In this document: positions 1-8,282 of the stretch, one piece after another | How positions within the stretch are numbered: the first letter of the stretch is position 1 | Layout: every line of letters starts with the position of its first letter | NCBI RefSeq assembly: GCF_042683125.1 | Contig: NZ_JBHUIY010000015.1 | Coordinates: 1 to 64,000, forward strand | Reading direction: 5' to 3' | From: Phaeospirillum tilakii | Lineage (GTDB): Bacteria > Pseudomonadota > Alphaproteobacteria > Rhodospirillales > Magnetospirillaceae | Length of the DNA stretch: 64,000 bases | Program-made: the position numbers and the translations under genes | Notes under the pieces: generated by a model | Databases searched by the model: none | What the model was told of the DNA's origin: nothing | The model's input: only the letters and a program-made list of their open reading frames with translations

Positions 1-427
1 CGGCGGCGGCCGGTCGCGCCGGGGGGGCGGCCGTGCCGGCGGTGGGGGCGCCGGCGGCGGTCAGGGCGGCGACCTCGGCCAGCAGCCGGTCGCCCAGCGC
101 GGTGTCGGCCTCGGCCGGATGGTCGATCAGGGCGCGGATGTGGTCCCGCGCCGCCAGCGCCACCCCGATCAGGGCGGAATTGAGCGCGAACTCGCCGCGC
201 CGGACCTGATCGAACGCGGTTTCGAGATGGTGGGTGAAGGCGGCAGCCGCCTCGAAGCCGAACATCGCCCCCGACCCCTTGAGGGTGTGCAGGGCGCGGA
301 AGGCGCTGTCGAGCAGATCGCGGTCGTCCGGGCTCTGTTCCAGGCTGAGCAGCGCCGTTTCGAGCTCGACCAGCAGATCGGCCGCTTCCTCGCGGAAGAC
401 CTGGCCCGGATCGCTGCCGCCCGCCAT
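1..427 (-). CDS. cheA: Chemotaxis histidine kinase CheA, N-terminal part (cut by window edge)
   Basis: This is the first 142 codons of CheA; the rest lies beyond the window start. The product begins MAGGSDPGQVFREEAADLL and is an Hpt (P1) domain. The phospho-accepting histidine is at about residue 47, in the motif RALHTLKGSGAMFGF. After about residue 120 an Ala/Pro-rich linker begins. CheA phosphorylates itself on this His and passes the phosphate to CheY and CheB. The ATG shares one base with the cheY stop (TGATG), so the genes are co-transcribed and probably translationally coupled. The kinase and CheW-like domains cannot be seen. Confidence 0.93.
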   Translation of the reverse strand, partial: MAGGSDPGQVFREEAADLLVELETALLSLEQSPDDRDLLDSAFRALHTLKGSGAMFGFEAAAAFTHHLETAFDQVRRGEFALNSALIGVALAARDHIRALIDHPAEADTALGDRLLAEVAALTAAGAPTAGTAAPPARPAAA

Positions 428-792
428 CACCCCAGGACCTTTTTGACGACGCCGAGCAGCTGGCTTTCCTGGAACGGCTTGACGATCCAGCCGGTGGCGC
501 CGGCGCTCTTGGCCTCCGCCTTCTTGCTCTCGTCCGACTCGGTGGTGAGGAAGATGATCGGCACCCCCTTGTAGGTCGGCAGGGCGCGCAGTTGGCGGAT
601 CAGGGTCAACCCGTCCATGTTGGGCATGTTGAGGTCGGTCAGCACCAGATTGACGGCGCCGGCGCGGGCCTTGTCGAGGGCGTCCCTGCCGTCGCAGGCC
701 TCGATCACCTCGTATCCGGCCCCGTTCAGCGCCAGCTTGACCATCAGCCGCATGCTGGTGGAATCGTCGACGCAGAGAATCGTCTTCGCCAT
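427..792 (-). CDS. cheY: Chemotaxis response regulator CheY
   Basis: A 121-residue stand-alone receiver domain starting MAKTILCVDDSTSMRLMVKL. It has the acidic pair D9/D10, the phospho-acceptor D53 (LVLTDLNMPNMDG), the switch Thr in FLTTESD and the conserved Lys in GWIVKPF. The length equals the canonical CheY fold, with no output domain. It receives phosphate from CheA and would act on the flagellar motor. The open frame extends upstream to about 1317, but the region before this ATG is low-complexity sequence lying over the STAS gene, so the ATG at 792 is the start. The STAS gene ends 5 nt upstream and cheA overlaps the stop. Confidence 0.95.
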   Translation of the reverse strand: MAKTILCVDDSTSMRLMVKLALNGAGYEVIEACDGRDALDKARAGAVNLVLTDLNMPNMDGLTLIRQLRALPTYKGVPIIFLTTESDESKKAEAKSAGATGWIVKPFQESQLLGVVKKVLG

Positions 793-797
793 TGTGC

Positions 798-1118
798 TCA
801 CGTCCCTTCTGTCCAGAAGCTGGAATCCCCGCCGCCGGCGGGCAGGCCGGTCAGCCCGGCCGCCCGCAGGGCAGAGGCCAGGGGACCGTGCGCCGGGTGG
901 CGCAGGCGCACCCGGCCGCCGCGCCGTTCCGCGCTTTGGCGGACGGCCAGGACCAGTTGAATGAAGCTGAGATCGACATCGGTGGCGGCGGAGCAATCGA
1001 TCAGCAGATCGGGGCCATCCGCCAGCGCGGCCTGGAGCAGATCGCGCAGCTCGGCCGCTCGGGCCAGTCCAAGTGTGCCGGAACACACCACCACCTGTTC
1101 CTGACCGTTCTGGTCCAT
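798..1118 (-). CDS. STAS-domain protein of the chemotaxis operon
   Basis: A 106-residue protein starting MDQNGQEQVVVCSGTLGLAR. The middle has the STAS (anti-sigma-factor-antagonist-like) pattern: a short strand, then LLIDCSAATDVDLSFIQLVL, in which the usual phospho-acceptor Ser/Thr follows DCS..TDVD. Small STAS proteins often open alphaproteobacterial che operons, upstream of cheY and cheA, as here. The partner and role (scaffold, adaptor or CheA modulator) cannot be read from sequence. It is the first gene of the leftward operon and ends 5 nt before cheY. Confidence 0.8.
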   Translation of the reverse strand: MDQNGQEQVVVCSGTLGLARAAELRDLLQAALADGPDLLIDCSAATDVDLSFIQLVLAVRQSAERRGGRVRLRHPAHGPLASALRAAGLTGLPAGGGDSSFWTEGT

Positions 1119-1408
1119 CGGGTCCGCCCCCCTGGTCTTTGCCCGGGGCGCCGTTCCGGCGCCGGGTATCGGCCCGCTCGGCCGTTCCGGGGGCGGGGCC
1201 GCTGCCGCGCCATTCGGAAAGGACCGCGTTTTCCTCGCCGGCTGCGGCGGGCCATGCCGCTGCCACTTCGGGCGAAGACACTATCCCCGCGCCCGACAAC
1301 ACCAAGCATCGACCCAATTCGCATCGGGTATCCGCCGGTATTCACTCAGATGTCGCCCAGGAAAGGCCATTTCAAGGGGGTAAGGTTCCCCACGGGCCGG
1401 CGACAAAA

Positions 1409-1435
1409 TGTAAACAGGCCATATTCTCGTTTACA
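1409..1435. promoter_or_regulatory. Operator-like inverted repeat TGTAAAC-N13-GTTTACA
   Basis: Two perfect 7-base arms are separated by 13 bases. They lie just downstream of the predicted start of the leftward chemotaxis promoter (about +5 to +31). Position and symmetry suggest a repressor site or an RNA hairpin at the 5' end of the transcript. The cognate regulator is unknown. Confidence 0.45.
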
Positions 1436-1446
1436 AAGTGTTCGCA

Positions 1447-1476
1447 ATTATAGGGATTTGACCTGGGGTGAGTCAA
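1447..1476 (-). promoter_or_regulatory. Sigma70-type promoter for the STAS-cheY-cheA operon
   Basis: On the minus strand, TTGACT (1476-1471) and a perfect TATAAT (1452-1447) are separated by 18 bases. Transcription would start near 1440, leaving a leader of about 320 nt before the STAS gene. This is the best promoter match I found in the window. Confidence 0.65.
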
Positions 1477-1783
1477 GGAGATTGTGAAGTCATACACACA
1501 GAGCAATGGTTTACGGAAAGTAAAGATGGAGAGTCGGTTGGGATGGGCGAGGCTAAGTTTCCCCTTCCAGCGTCAGGGTTGCTGCTCCACTACCCGTTCA
1601 GACCGGCTTCTATACGATAGTTTATCAGTAATTAACGGTATCTTGATTCCTCAACGTGAAAAATTGACGACAAAAAACCAGGGCTGCGCGAAAGGGCCTG
1701 GTGCGGGACACGTCAGGAGGATCGCGGGAAACCCGGCCAAACTGGGCTTGACGCCGGCCGGCCGCATCGGGCACCATGCCGCC

Positions 1784-1837
1784 ATGACCGCTTTCGTTGC
1801 ATCCGTCCTGCTAGTGCTGCGCCGCCCGGTGTCGTAA
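1784..1837 (+). CDS. leuL: leuA leader peptide (attenuator)
   Basis: A 17-codon frame encodes MTAFVASVLLVLRRPVS and ends in TAA, 250 nt before leuA. Six of the 17 residues are Val or Leu, in a tight VLLVL block followed by two Arg and a Pro. That is the arrangement of branched-chain amino-acid leader peptides, where ribosome stalling on Leu/Val codons controls downstream RNA folding. A strong GC hairpin (1984-2023) lies between it and leuA. Proteobacterial leuA genes are known to use such attenuators. The assignment here rests on composition and position only. Confidence 0.6.
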   Translation: MTAFVASVLLVLRRPVS

Positions 1838-1983
1838 ATCGACGCCGGGGCTTGTGGTGTCGGTTCCGTCAGGGTTCGGGTGCGTGTCATGATCTCCTTT
1901 CCATCTTCGTCGTCCTGCCGCCGCGCGCCGCGCCGTGTTCCGGTGCCGCCGTCCGTCCTGCCGCCGCGCCTGCGACTAGGCCG

Positions 1984-2023
1984 CGGCCGCCGGGCCTGAC
2001 CCCGCGTGGCCGCCCGGCGGCCG
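1984..2023 (+). promoter_or_regulatory. Strong hairpin in the leuA leader
   Basis: CGGCCGCCGGGC (1984-1995) pairs perfectly with GCCCGGCGGCCG (2012-2023) across a 16-base loop. A run of five T follows about 40 bases later (near 2067), not directly after the stem. It is a candidate terminator or antiterminator arm of the attenuator. The lack of an adjacent U-tract means it is not a textbook terminator. Confidence 0.45.
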
Positions 2024-2087
2024 TGAACGGCGCCGCGCTGTTCCGAGATCCATCGCTGACATGCCTTTTTGACAGGAGGACGAGGCC

Positions 2088-3752
2088 ATGATGCCCGCCG
2101 CCAAGGAAAAGTACCGTCCCTATCCCGCGCTCCGCCCCCAGACCCGCCGCTGGCCCGACGCCGAGATCACCCGTCCGCCGGTGTGGTGCAGCGTCGATCT
2201 GCGCGACGGCAACCAGGCCCTGATCGATCCGATGGGCACCGGCCGCAAGATGCAGATGTGGCAGACCCTGGTCGGGATCGGATTCAAGGAGATCGAGGTC
2301 GGCTTTCCCGCCGCGTCCCAGACCGATTACGACTTCATCCGGGTGTTGATCGAGGGCGGCCACATTCCCGAGGACGTCACCATTCAGGTGCTGGTCCAGT
2401 CGCGCCCCGAACTGATCGCCCGCACCTTCGAGGCGGTGCGCGGCGCCCCCCGGGTGATCGTCCATCTCTACAACTCGACCTCCGAGGTGCAGCGGCGGGT
2501 GGTGTTCGGCCTGGATCGCCAGGGCTGCATCGATCTCGCCCTCGCCGGCACCCGCCAGATCCGCGAATTGTCGGCGGCGCGGCCGGAGGGGGAGGTGGTG
2601 TTCCAGTATTCCCCGGAAAGCTTCACCGGCACCGAGCCCGATTTCGCGGTCGAGATCGTCGAGGCGGTGGCCCAGGCCTGGGGCGCCAGCCCGACCCGGC
2701 GGATGATCTGCAACCTGCCGGCCACGGTCGAGATGTCGACCCCCAACCATTACGCCGACGTGATCGAATGGTTCCTCGACAAGGTGTCGTGCCGGGACTC
2801 GCTGATCCTGTCGGTCCATCCCCACAATGATCGCGGCACCGGGGTCGCGGCGGCCGAGCTGGCGGTGATGGCCGGGGCCGACCGGGTCGAGGGCACCCTG
2901 TTCGGCAATGGCGAGCGCACCGGCAACGTCGATATCATCACCCTCGCCCTCAACCTGTTCACCCAGGGGGTCGATCCGCGCCTCGACCTGTCCGACATCG
3001 ACGCGGTCCGCCACGTCGCCGAGGAATGTACCGGCCTGCCGGTCCATCCGCGCCATCCCTATGCCGGCGATCTGGTCTACACCGCCTTTTCCGGCTCGCA
3101 TCAGGACGCGATCCGCAAGGGTTTCGCCGCCCGGCGCAAGGGCAACGACCCGGTGTGGGAGGTGCCCTACCTGCCGATCGACCCGGCCGATGTCGGCCGC
3201 AATTATCAGGCGGTGATCCGCATCAACAGCCAGTCGGGCAAGGGCGGCATCGCCGCGGTGCTCGAACGCGATTACGGCCTCGAACTGCCGCGTCCGTTGC
3301 AGGTCGAATTCGCCCAGGTGGTGCAGCGCATCGCCGACGCGGCCGGTCGCGAACTCGAACCGGCCGAGATCATGGCCGCCTTCACCGACACCTATCTCAG
3401 CCCCGGCCGGCTCGAACTGGTCGAATATTCGACCGTCCCGGTCGGCAACAAGGGCCAGAACCGGGCCCTGACCGCCACTCTGCTCAAGGATGGCGAGGAG
3501 CGGGTGTTGCAGGGCGTCGGCCCCGGCCCGGTGGCGGCGTTCGTCCAGGCGCTCGAAAAGGAACTCGGGGTGGCGCTGTCGCTGCGTGACTATCACGAGC
3601 ACGCGCTCGGCAGCGGCGCCGACGCCCAGGCCGCCTGCTATGTCGAACTGGTGTTGCCCGACGGCACCGGCATCCACGGCGCCGCGGTCGAAGCCGGCAT
3701 CACCATGGCCTCGCTGCGGGCGGTGGTCAGCGCGGTCAACCGGATGGGGTGA
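2088..3752 (+). CDS. leuA: 2-isopropylmalate synthase (LeuA, long form)
   Basis: LeuA condenses acetyl-CoA with 2-oxoisovalerate in the first committed step of leucine synthesis. The 554-residue product begins PAAKEKYRPYPALRPQTRRW, which is typical of the long LeuA subfamily found in actinobacteria, yeast and some proteobacteria. The catalytic TIM barrel contains CSVDLRDGNQALIDPM, the metal-binding SVHPHNDRGTGVAAAEL and the GNGERTGNVD loop. The C-terminal part (about residue 420 on) is the regulatory LeuA dimer domain that binds leucine. The gene stands alone. An in-frame ATG one codon downstream is an equally good start. Expression is probably controlled by the upstream leader peptide. Confidence 0.95.
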   Translation: MMPAAKEKYRPYPALRPQTRRWPDAEITRPPVWCSVDLRDGNQALIDPMGTGRKMQMWQTLVGIGFKEIEVGFPAASQTDYDFIRVLIEGGHIPEDVTIQVLVQSRPELIARTFEAVRGAPRVIVHLYNSTSEVQRRVVFGLDRQGCIDLALAGTRQIRELSAARPEGEVVFQYSPESFTGTEPDFAVEIVEAVAQAWGASPTRRMICNLPATVEMSTPNHYADVIEWFLDKVSCRDSLILSVHPHNDRGTGVAAAELAVMAGADRVEGTLFGNGERTGNVDIITLALNLFTQGVDPRLDLSDIDAVRHVAEECTGLPVHPRHPYAGDLVYTAFSGSHQDAIRKGFAARRKGNDPVWEVPYLPIDPADVGRNYQAVIRINSQSGKGGIAAVLERDYGLELPRPLQVEFAQVVQRIADAAGRELEPAEIMAAFTDTYLSPGRLELVEYSTVPVGNKGQNRALTATLLKDGEERVLQGVGPGPVAAFVQALEKELGVALSLRDYHEHALGSGADAQAACYVELVLPDGTGIHGAAVEAGITMASLRAVVSAVNRMG

Positions 3753-3760
3753 AAAAAGGG

Positions 3761-3889
3761 GACGTGGGCTCTGCCCACACCCGCCAAGGGCCGCAAGGCC
3801 CTTGGATCCCCTTGATGGTCGGGCGCGACGGATAGGGGAAGGGTTCCAAGGGCCCCCGGCCCTTGGCGGGTGTGGGCGGAGCCCACGTC
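3761..3889. repeat. Paired inverted intergenic repeat, copy A
   Basis: GACGTGGGC at 3761 is matched by GCCCACGTC ending at 3889. Inside it, CACACCCGCCAAGGGCC on the left is mirrored by GGCCCTTGGCGGGTGTGG on the right. The element fills the gap between the convergent ends of leuA and the sensor gene, so in RNA it could act as a two-way terminator. It is the most complete copy of a family that recurs through the window. Confidence 0.8.
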
Positions 3890-3890
3890 C

Positions 3891-6308
3891 TCACCCTGCC
3901 GCCAGCAGCGGCCGCAGGGTCTGCTCCAGCGCATTGAATTCGGCTTCGAGTTCGGCGAAGCGGGTGGCGAGGGCCGGCGGCGGCGACTCGCTTGCCAGCA
4001 TTTCCCCGATTTCGGCGCCGATCCGCCGCAGCGCGACGGCCCCGAGGGCGTCGGCGGCTTCGGTCAGGGCGCGGGCCCGGGCGCGGGCGGTGACGAGGTC
4101 GGCGGCGCCCAGGGCGTCGCGCAGCGCCTCGACCCCGCCGCTGGCGAGGAAATCGCCCAGCCGGGTCAGGAAGCGGCCGACCTCGCCATCGGCGGCGCGC
4201 AGGCCGGCGGCGAGATCGAGTCCGGCCGGCGCCTCGGGCGCGGGGGGCGGCGGCTCGGCGGCCGGCGTCGCCAGCCGGGCGAGCTGGATATGGCAGGCTT
4301 CAAGCTCGCGCGCCAGCCGGCGCTGGTCGGTGACGTCCTGCTCGAACGCGGCGTAATGGCTGACGGTGCCGTCGGGCCGGCGCAGCGGCAGGATCAGCGC
4401 GGCGAAGATCCGCTCCTCCCCGTCGCGGGTGCGGTTGATCAGCTCGCCCTGCCAGCTTTCGCCCCGGGCCAGGGCCTCCCACAGCGCCCGATGGGTCGCG
4501 GCCGGGGTCCGCCCCGAGCGCAGCAGGCGCGGGGTCTGCCCGATCGCGGCGTCACGGTCGAAGCCGGTGGCGGCGACGAAGGCGTCGTTGATTTCGACGA
4601 TGGTGCCGTCGGGCGCGGTCACCAGCACCGCCAGCGGGCACTGCCCGACCAGTTGCGCCAGCCGGGCGATCTCGCCCTCGGCCGAATCCGTCTCGGCGCG
4701 GTCACGCCAGCTCGCCACCAGATAATCGCGGCCGTCGTGACGGGTGGGGGCCAGCCGCAGTTCGACCGGGATCAGGCCGCCGTCGCGGTGGCGGCGGCGG
4801 GTGTCGATCCGGGCCTCGCCCCGCGTCTGCGCCTCGCGGGCCAGTTCGGGCAAAGCGGCGGCGGTCGCCTCGTCGATGCTGTCGGCCAGCGGCCGCCCGG
4901 CCGGATCGGCGGGGTCCTGGCCGAGCGCGGCGGCGGCGGCCGGATTGGTCGCGGCCAGGGTCAGCGTCGCCGCGTCGATCAGTTCGAGCGGGCAGGGGGC
5001 GGCGGCGAACACCGCCGCCCGCAATTCCAGCTGGTCGCGGTCGCCGGCGCCGTCGTCCCGCCGCGCCAGGGTGCCGGCGAGGCGGTCGGCGATCGCCCCG
5101 AGCAGGGTGCGTTCCTCGGCCAGGAAGGCCGGTCCGGCCTCGGCCGGCACCGGGGCGCGATAGGCGGCGATCACCCGTCCCACCCCGCCGCCGGGGATCG
5201 GGAAGGGCACGGTCAGACGTTCGCCGTCGGCCGCTTCGCCCCAGCCGGCCTCGCCCAGTTCGATCCGTCCCGCCACCAGGGTGGGATGACGCAGCGCCGA
5301 GGGCAGACGCTCGGCGACGGCGGCAGCGAGCGCCTCGGGGGCGAGGTCGTCGCGTTCGGTCAGGCACACCACGTCATGCAGGCAGGCGATGTGGCGGATC
5401 CGGACATCGAGCGCGTCCTGGCTGCGGCGCCCGGCGGTCACCGCGCCCTGGAGCGCCAGCAGCCGCTCCGCCAGCGGCCGCAGCGGCGAGCCGCGCTCGC
5501 CGGCCAGGGCGGTTGCCGCCGCCTGGGCGGTGTCGGCGTCGCCGGCGGCCAGCGCGTCGAGCGCCCCGCTCGCCCGCCGCAGACGGGTATGCAGCCACCA
5601 CGCCGCGCCGCCCCACAGCAACAGCAGCGCCGCCGCCAGCGCGGCGGCGATTGCGGCGTCGCGCCCCGCCAGCCGATGCCGCTCGGCCGCCGCGTCGTCG
5701 TCGCGTTGGCTGGCCTCGGCGGCCAGGGCCAGGGCGGCGGTGCGGGCCGCGTCATTGAGCCGGGCGGCGTTGGCGGCGGCGGCGGCGAGGAAACGGTCGC
5801 CCCGGGGCGGGGCGTTGCGGGCGGGGGCCCGGGTCGCCTGGAGCAGCGCGCTCCGGAAGCCGTCGAACAGGCGGGGGGCCTCGGCGCGCCCCGAGGCGGT
5901 GGCGATTTCGGCCAGCGCCCCCCGGTCCACCGCCGCCAGCCGTGCCACCAGGGCGGCATGCAGCCGGGCCAAGCCGGCGCGGTCCGTGCCGTTGCCGGCC
6001 TGGGCCAGCCCGTCCGAGGCCTGGAGCAGGATCTGGCCGATGTCCTGGCTGAAGCGGGCGATCCGGGTCTGTGCCGCCTGATCGGCCGCCTGACGCTGCT
6101 GGTCGAGGCGAAGGGCCTGCTCGGTCCGGGTCAGGGTGGCGAGACCGTGGCCGGCCCCGGCCAGGGCCAGCACCGCCGCCGGCACCAGGGCCAGCGCCAG
6201 CGGCGGCAGCGGGCGGGTGGGCCGCCAGGGAAATCTCAGGGAAAGCCGCTTCAGTTTCGGCAGGATGTGAACGTGGCGCGTCTCGTCCGGGCCGGGTTCC
6301 GGCGGCAT
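3891..6308 (-). CDS. Membrane sensor with GAF-like and PAS domains and a degenerate Hpt domain
   Basis: An 805-residue protein. It has a membrane segment near residues 22-50 (PLALALVPAAVLALAGAGHG) and an Ala-rich, probably periplasmic helical region. A second membrane segment follows near 225-250 (IAAALAAALLLLWGGAAWWL). After that come a GAF-like region, two PAS domains (the second contains VLVTAPDGTIVEINDAFVAA and ends with a PAC-like FEQDVTDQRRLAREL) and a C-terminal helical bundle. The bundle aligns with Hpt domains, but the His of the usual AHTLKGAAGNLGA is Arg (ARALTEAADALGA). There is no kinase, GGDEF, EAL or MCP domain. I chose the ATG at 6308 because GGGGGGAA precedes it; a start at 6341 lacks a ribosome site. 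The ligand is unknown. Confidence 0.75.
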   Translation of the reverse strand: MPPEPGPDETRHVHILPKLKRLSLRFPWRPTRPLPPLALALVPAAVLALAGAGHGLATLTRTEQALRLDQQRQAADQAAQTRIARFSQDIGQILLQASDGLAQAGNGTDRAGLARLHAALVARLAAVDRGALAEIATASGRAEAPRLFDGFRSALLQATRAPARNAPPRGDRFLAAAAANAARLNDAARTAALALAAEASQRDDDAAAERHRLAGRDAAIAAALAAALLLLWGGAAWWLHTRLRRASGALDALAAGDADTAQAAATALAGERGSPLRPLAERLLALQGAVTAGRRSQDALDVRIRHIACLHDVVCLTERDDLAPEALAAAVAERLPSALRHPTLVAGRIELGEAGWGEAADGERLTVPFPIPGGGVGRVIAAYRAPVPAEAGPAFLAEERTLLGAIADRLAGTLARRDDGAGDRDQLELRAAVFAAAPCPLELIDAATLTLAATNPAAAAALGQDPADPAGRPLADSIDEATAAALPELAREAQTRGEARIDTRRRHRDGGLIPVELRLAPTRHDGRDYLVASWRDRAETDSAEGEIARLAQLVGQCPLAVLVTAPDGTIVEINDAFVAATGFDRDAAIGQTPRLLRSGRTPAATHRALWEALARGESWQGELINRTRDGEERIFAALILPLRRPDGTVSHYAAFEQDVTDQRRLARELEACHIQLARLATPAAEPPPPAPEAPAGLDLAAGLRAADGEVGRFLTRLGDFLASGGVEALRDALGAADLVTARARARALTEAADALGAVALRRIGAEIGEMLASESPPPALATRFAELEAEFNALEQTLRPLLAAG

Positions 6309-6417
6309 CCTGTTCCCCCCTCGACGTCGATTCCGGGGCATTGTCGCATGGCGGTTGGGCCAATTCTAGCGCCGAGGTGGGCCCCGCCCGGTCCTGTCCG
6401 CGCCCGACCGTCGAAGG

Positions 6418-6470
6418 GATCCAAGGGCTCTGCGGTCCTTGGCCGGGGGGCGGGGGCGCCGCTCCCCGCG
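6418..6470. repeat. Intergenic repeat, single diverged unit, copy B
   Basis: GGATCCAAGGGCTCTGCGG, then TCCTTGGCC and a GC-rich end, resemble the right half of copy A. It lies just beyond the stop of the hemerythrin gene, in the gap before the sensor gene. Confidence 0.55.
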
Positions 6471-6474
6471 TTTC

Positions 6475-6978
6475 TCAGCCGCGCAGGGCGGCGAAGGCTT
6501 CGGCCAGCCGGCGGTCCTGGTCCGGGTCGAGCAGGGCGGCGATGCCGGCCAGCAGGCCCATCTCCTCCTTCTGGATATGGAACATCTCGCGCTCGATCAG
6601 TTCGCCGCCCAGGGCGCGGAAGGCGTCCCAGCCGGCCGGCTCGAACCGGCCGCTGGCCGTCGCCGCCTCGGCCAGCGCCGCCACCTGTTGCGCCAGCGGC
6701 AGGATGGTCTGGTGCTCCTGGCCGAGGATCTCGACGATCCCGGTCTGGCCGACCGCCAGGAACAGCGGGAACAGCCGGGTTTCCTCGAAGTCGAAATGCT
6801 CGGCGACCTCGCGCCGCAGCCGGGCGGCCAGATCGGCCAGCCACGCCGTCAGGGTCGGATCGAAGGCCGGCGGCTTGCGGTTCTTGCGCAGTAGCAATTC
6901 GAGTCCTTCCAGGGTCTCGACGGTGGCCATGTGGTCGCGGTGCAGCAGCCCGCCGACCTGGGTGGTGGCAACGTTCAT
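6475..6978 (-). CDS. Hemerythrin-domain protein
   Basis: A 167-residue HHE/hemerythrin protein. Candidate di-iron ligands include LLHRDHMATVETLEGLE, EVAEHFDFEETRLFPLFL, LGQEHQTILPL and EREMFHIQKEEMGLL, giving the H...HxxxE...H...HxxxE pattern of the family. Such proteins bind O2 or NO, or help repair iron centres damaged by nitric oxide. The ATG overlaps the stop of the upstream membrane-protein gene (ATGA), so it is the third gene of the DUF2249/NnrS-like/hemerythrin operon. The whole operon lies behind an FNR/NnrR-type box. Confidence 0.85.
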   Translation of the reverse strand: MNVATTQVGGLLHRDHMATVETLEGLELLLRKNRKPPAFDPTLTAWLADLAARLRREVAEHFDFEETRLFPLFLAVGQTGIVEILGQEHQTILPLAQQVAALAEAATASGRFEPAGWDAFRALGGELIEREMFHIQKEEMGLLAGIAALLDPDQDRRLAEAFAALRG

Positions 6979-8282
6979 CGCGGGGTTCCTTTGTGCGGAG
7001 GGGAGGAAAGGGCCGGACGCCGGGCCTGAAGGGCGCGCCAGGGTACCGCGGCGGCATAAAGAAGGAAGGCGGCGGCTCCGACCAGCCCGGCGGCCAGCCC
7101 GAGCCGGACCGCCAGCGTCAGGCCGCCGGCCAGCCCGAGGGCGAGCAGGACGACGGCGGCGAGGTGGCAGGCGCCGTGCAGGGTGGCGGCCCAGGCCGGG
7201 GCGAGGCGGGACGGCAGCAGCGGCGGCCGGCCGGCGCCGGCGGAATGCATCGCCGCCAGGAACGGCAGGATCCGTTGCAGGATGGCGAGGACGAAGCCGA
7301 GCAGCCAGCCGATCACCAGCACCAGCCCCCACAGCCCGGCCCACGGATCGGCCGGGGCGCCCAGCGCCAGGGCGAGGCCGAGGCCGAGGCTGAGCCCGAG
7401 CATCGCCCAGGCCGACACCAGCAGCAGGAAGAACGGTTCGAGCCGGCGCCGCATCCGCCGCCGCAGGCAGGCGGCGACGGCGCGCAGATGGAGCAGCAGG
7501 GCGGCGGCGCCCAGCCCCGCGCCGAGGGCGGCCAGCCAGGACAGGCCGGTGGCCGCCCCGATGGCACCGCAGGCGAGGGCGGGGGCGGCGAGGGCCAGCG
7601 CCCGCCGGCTGGCCGCCTCGGGGATCGCCGGGCCGAGCACGAACATCGGCAGCAGCAGGGTCGAGAAGCCGAAGGCCAGCATCCCCATGAAGCCATAGGC
7701 GCCGAGCACGGCATGGGCGGCGGCGACGGCGCGGTGGTCGCCCAGCCAGCCGGTGGAGAAATCGGCCAGCAAGGCGAGGCCGAGCCCGGCCAGCGCGGCC
7801 AGCGCGGCCAGGGCCAAAGCGAGGTGGCGGCCGAGCGCGTCGAGCCCCCCGCCCCGGCGCAGATGTCCGGCCACCAGCAGGGCGAACAGGGCCAGCGCGG
7901 CCGAGACCATCCCGCCGCCCGCCGCCATCAGGCGCGGCGCCGGCAGGGCCAGACCGGACGACAGCAGCGCCACCCCGCCGGCCTGGAGCCAGAACAGGCC
8001 GTGGCACAGCCCGACCCCGGCCAGCGGGCGGTTGGTGATCACCGGCAGCATCTGGATCGCCGCGCCGATCGCGGTCATCGCCAGGGTGCCGAGGGTGATC
8101 AGATGCAGGGCGGCGGCGACCGGCCCGGCCCCGCCGGAAAAGCCGATCAGTTCCTCGGGACCGGCCCAGGCCAGCAGGGCCCAGGCGGCGAGATGGAACA
8201 GCACGGCGGCGGCGAAGAAGCGGCCGGGCAGGGCCGGCGGCAGCAACTGGTCGGCGGCGCCCGGGGGCAGGCCGGGCAGCAT
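6975..8282 (-). CDS. NnrS-like / heme-copper-oxidase-like polytopic membrane protein
   Basis: A 435-residue, very hydrophobic protein with about 12 predicted membrane helices. Conserved-looking histidines lie in helices, in ALHLITLGTLAMTAIGAAIQ, HAVLGAYGFMGMLAFGF and LRILPFLAAMHS-like segments. This resembles NnrS and stand-alone cytochrome-oxidase-subunit-I-like proteins that accompany nitric oxide metabolism genes. I chose the ATG at 8282, which shares a base with the upstream stop (TGATG), over a GTG eight codons earlier. It is flanked by DUF2249 and hemerythrin genes in the same operon. Heme or copper binding is inferred, not shown. Confidence 0.65.
   Translation of the reverse strand: MLPGLPPGAADQLLPPALPGRFFAAAVLFHLAAWALLAWAGPEELIGFSGGAGPVAAALHLITLGTLAMTAIGAAIQMLPVITNRPLAGVGLCHGLFWLQAGGVALLSSGLALPAPRLMAAGGGMVSAALALFALLVAGHLRRGGGLDALGRHLALALAALAALAGLGLALLADFSTGWLGDHRAVAAAHAVLGAYGFMGMLAFGFSTLLLPMFVLGPAIPEAASRRALALAAPALACGAIGAATGLSWLAALGAGLGAAALLLHLRAVAACLRRRMRRRLEPFFLLLVSAWAMLGLSLGLGLALALGAPADPWAGLWGLVLVIGWLLGFVLAILQRILPFLAAMHSAGAGRPPLLPSRLAPAWAATLHGACHLAAVVLLALGLAGGLTLAVRLGLAAGLVGAAAFLLYAAAVPWRALQARRPALSSPPHKGTPR

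Larger units (their letters stand above)
1119..1783. other. Divergent intergenic region between the chemotaxis operon and leuA
   Basis: There is no convincing protein gene in these 665 bases. Positions about 1400-1690 are markedly AT-richer than the surroundings, as expected for a promoter region. It holds a strong leftward promoter (1447-1476) and an inverted repeat (1409-1435), listed separately. An open frame covering 1484-1837 on the + strand lacks coding character, apart from its last 17 codons, which are the leader peptide. I could not pick a convincing rightward promoter for leuA. Confidence 0.6.

Noticed and set aside
1484..1783. A + strand protein gene before the leuA leader
   Set aside because: No ribosome site or recognisable sequence; base composition is that of an intergenic region. 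Only the last 17 codons make sense, as a leader peptide.
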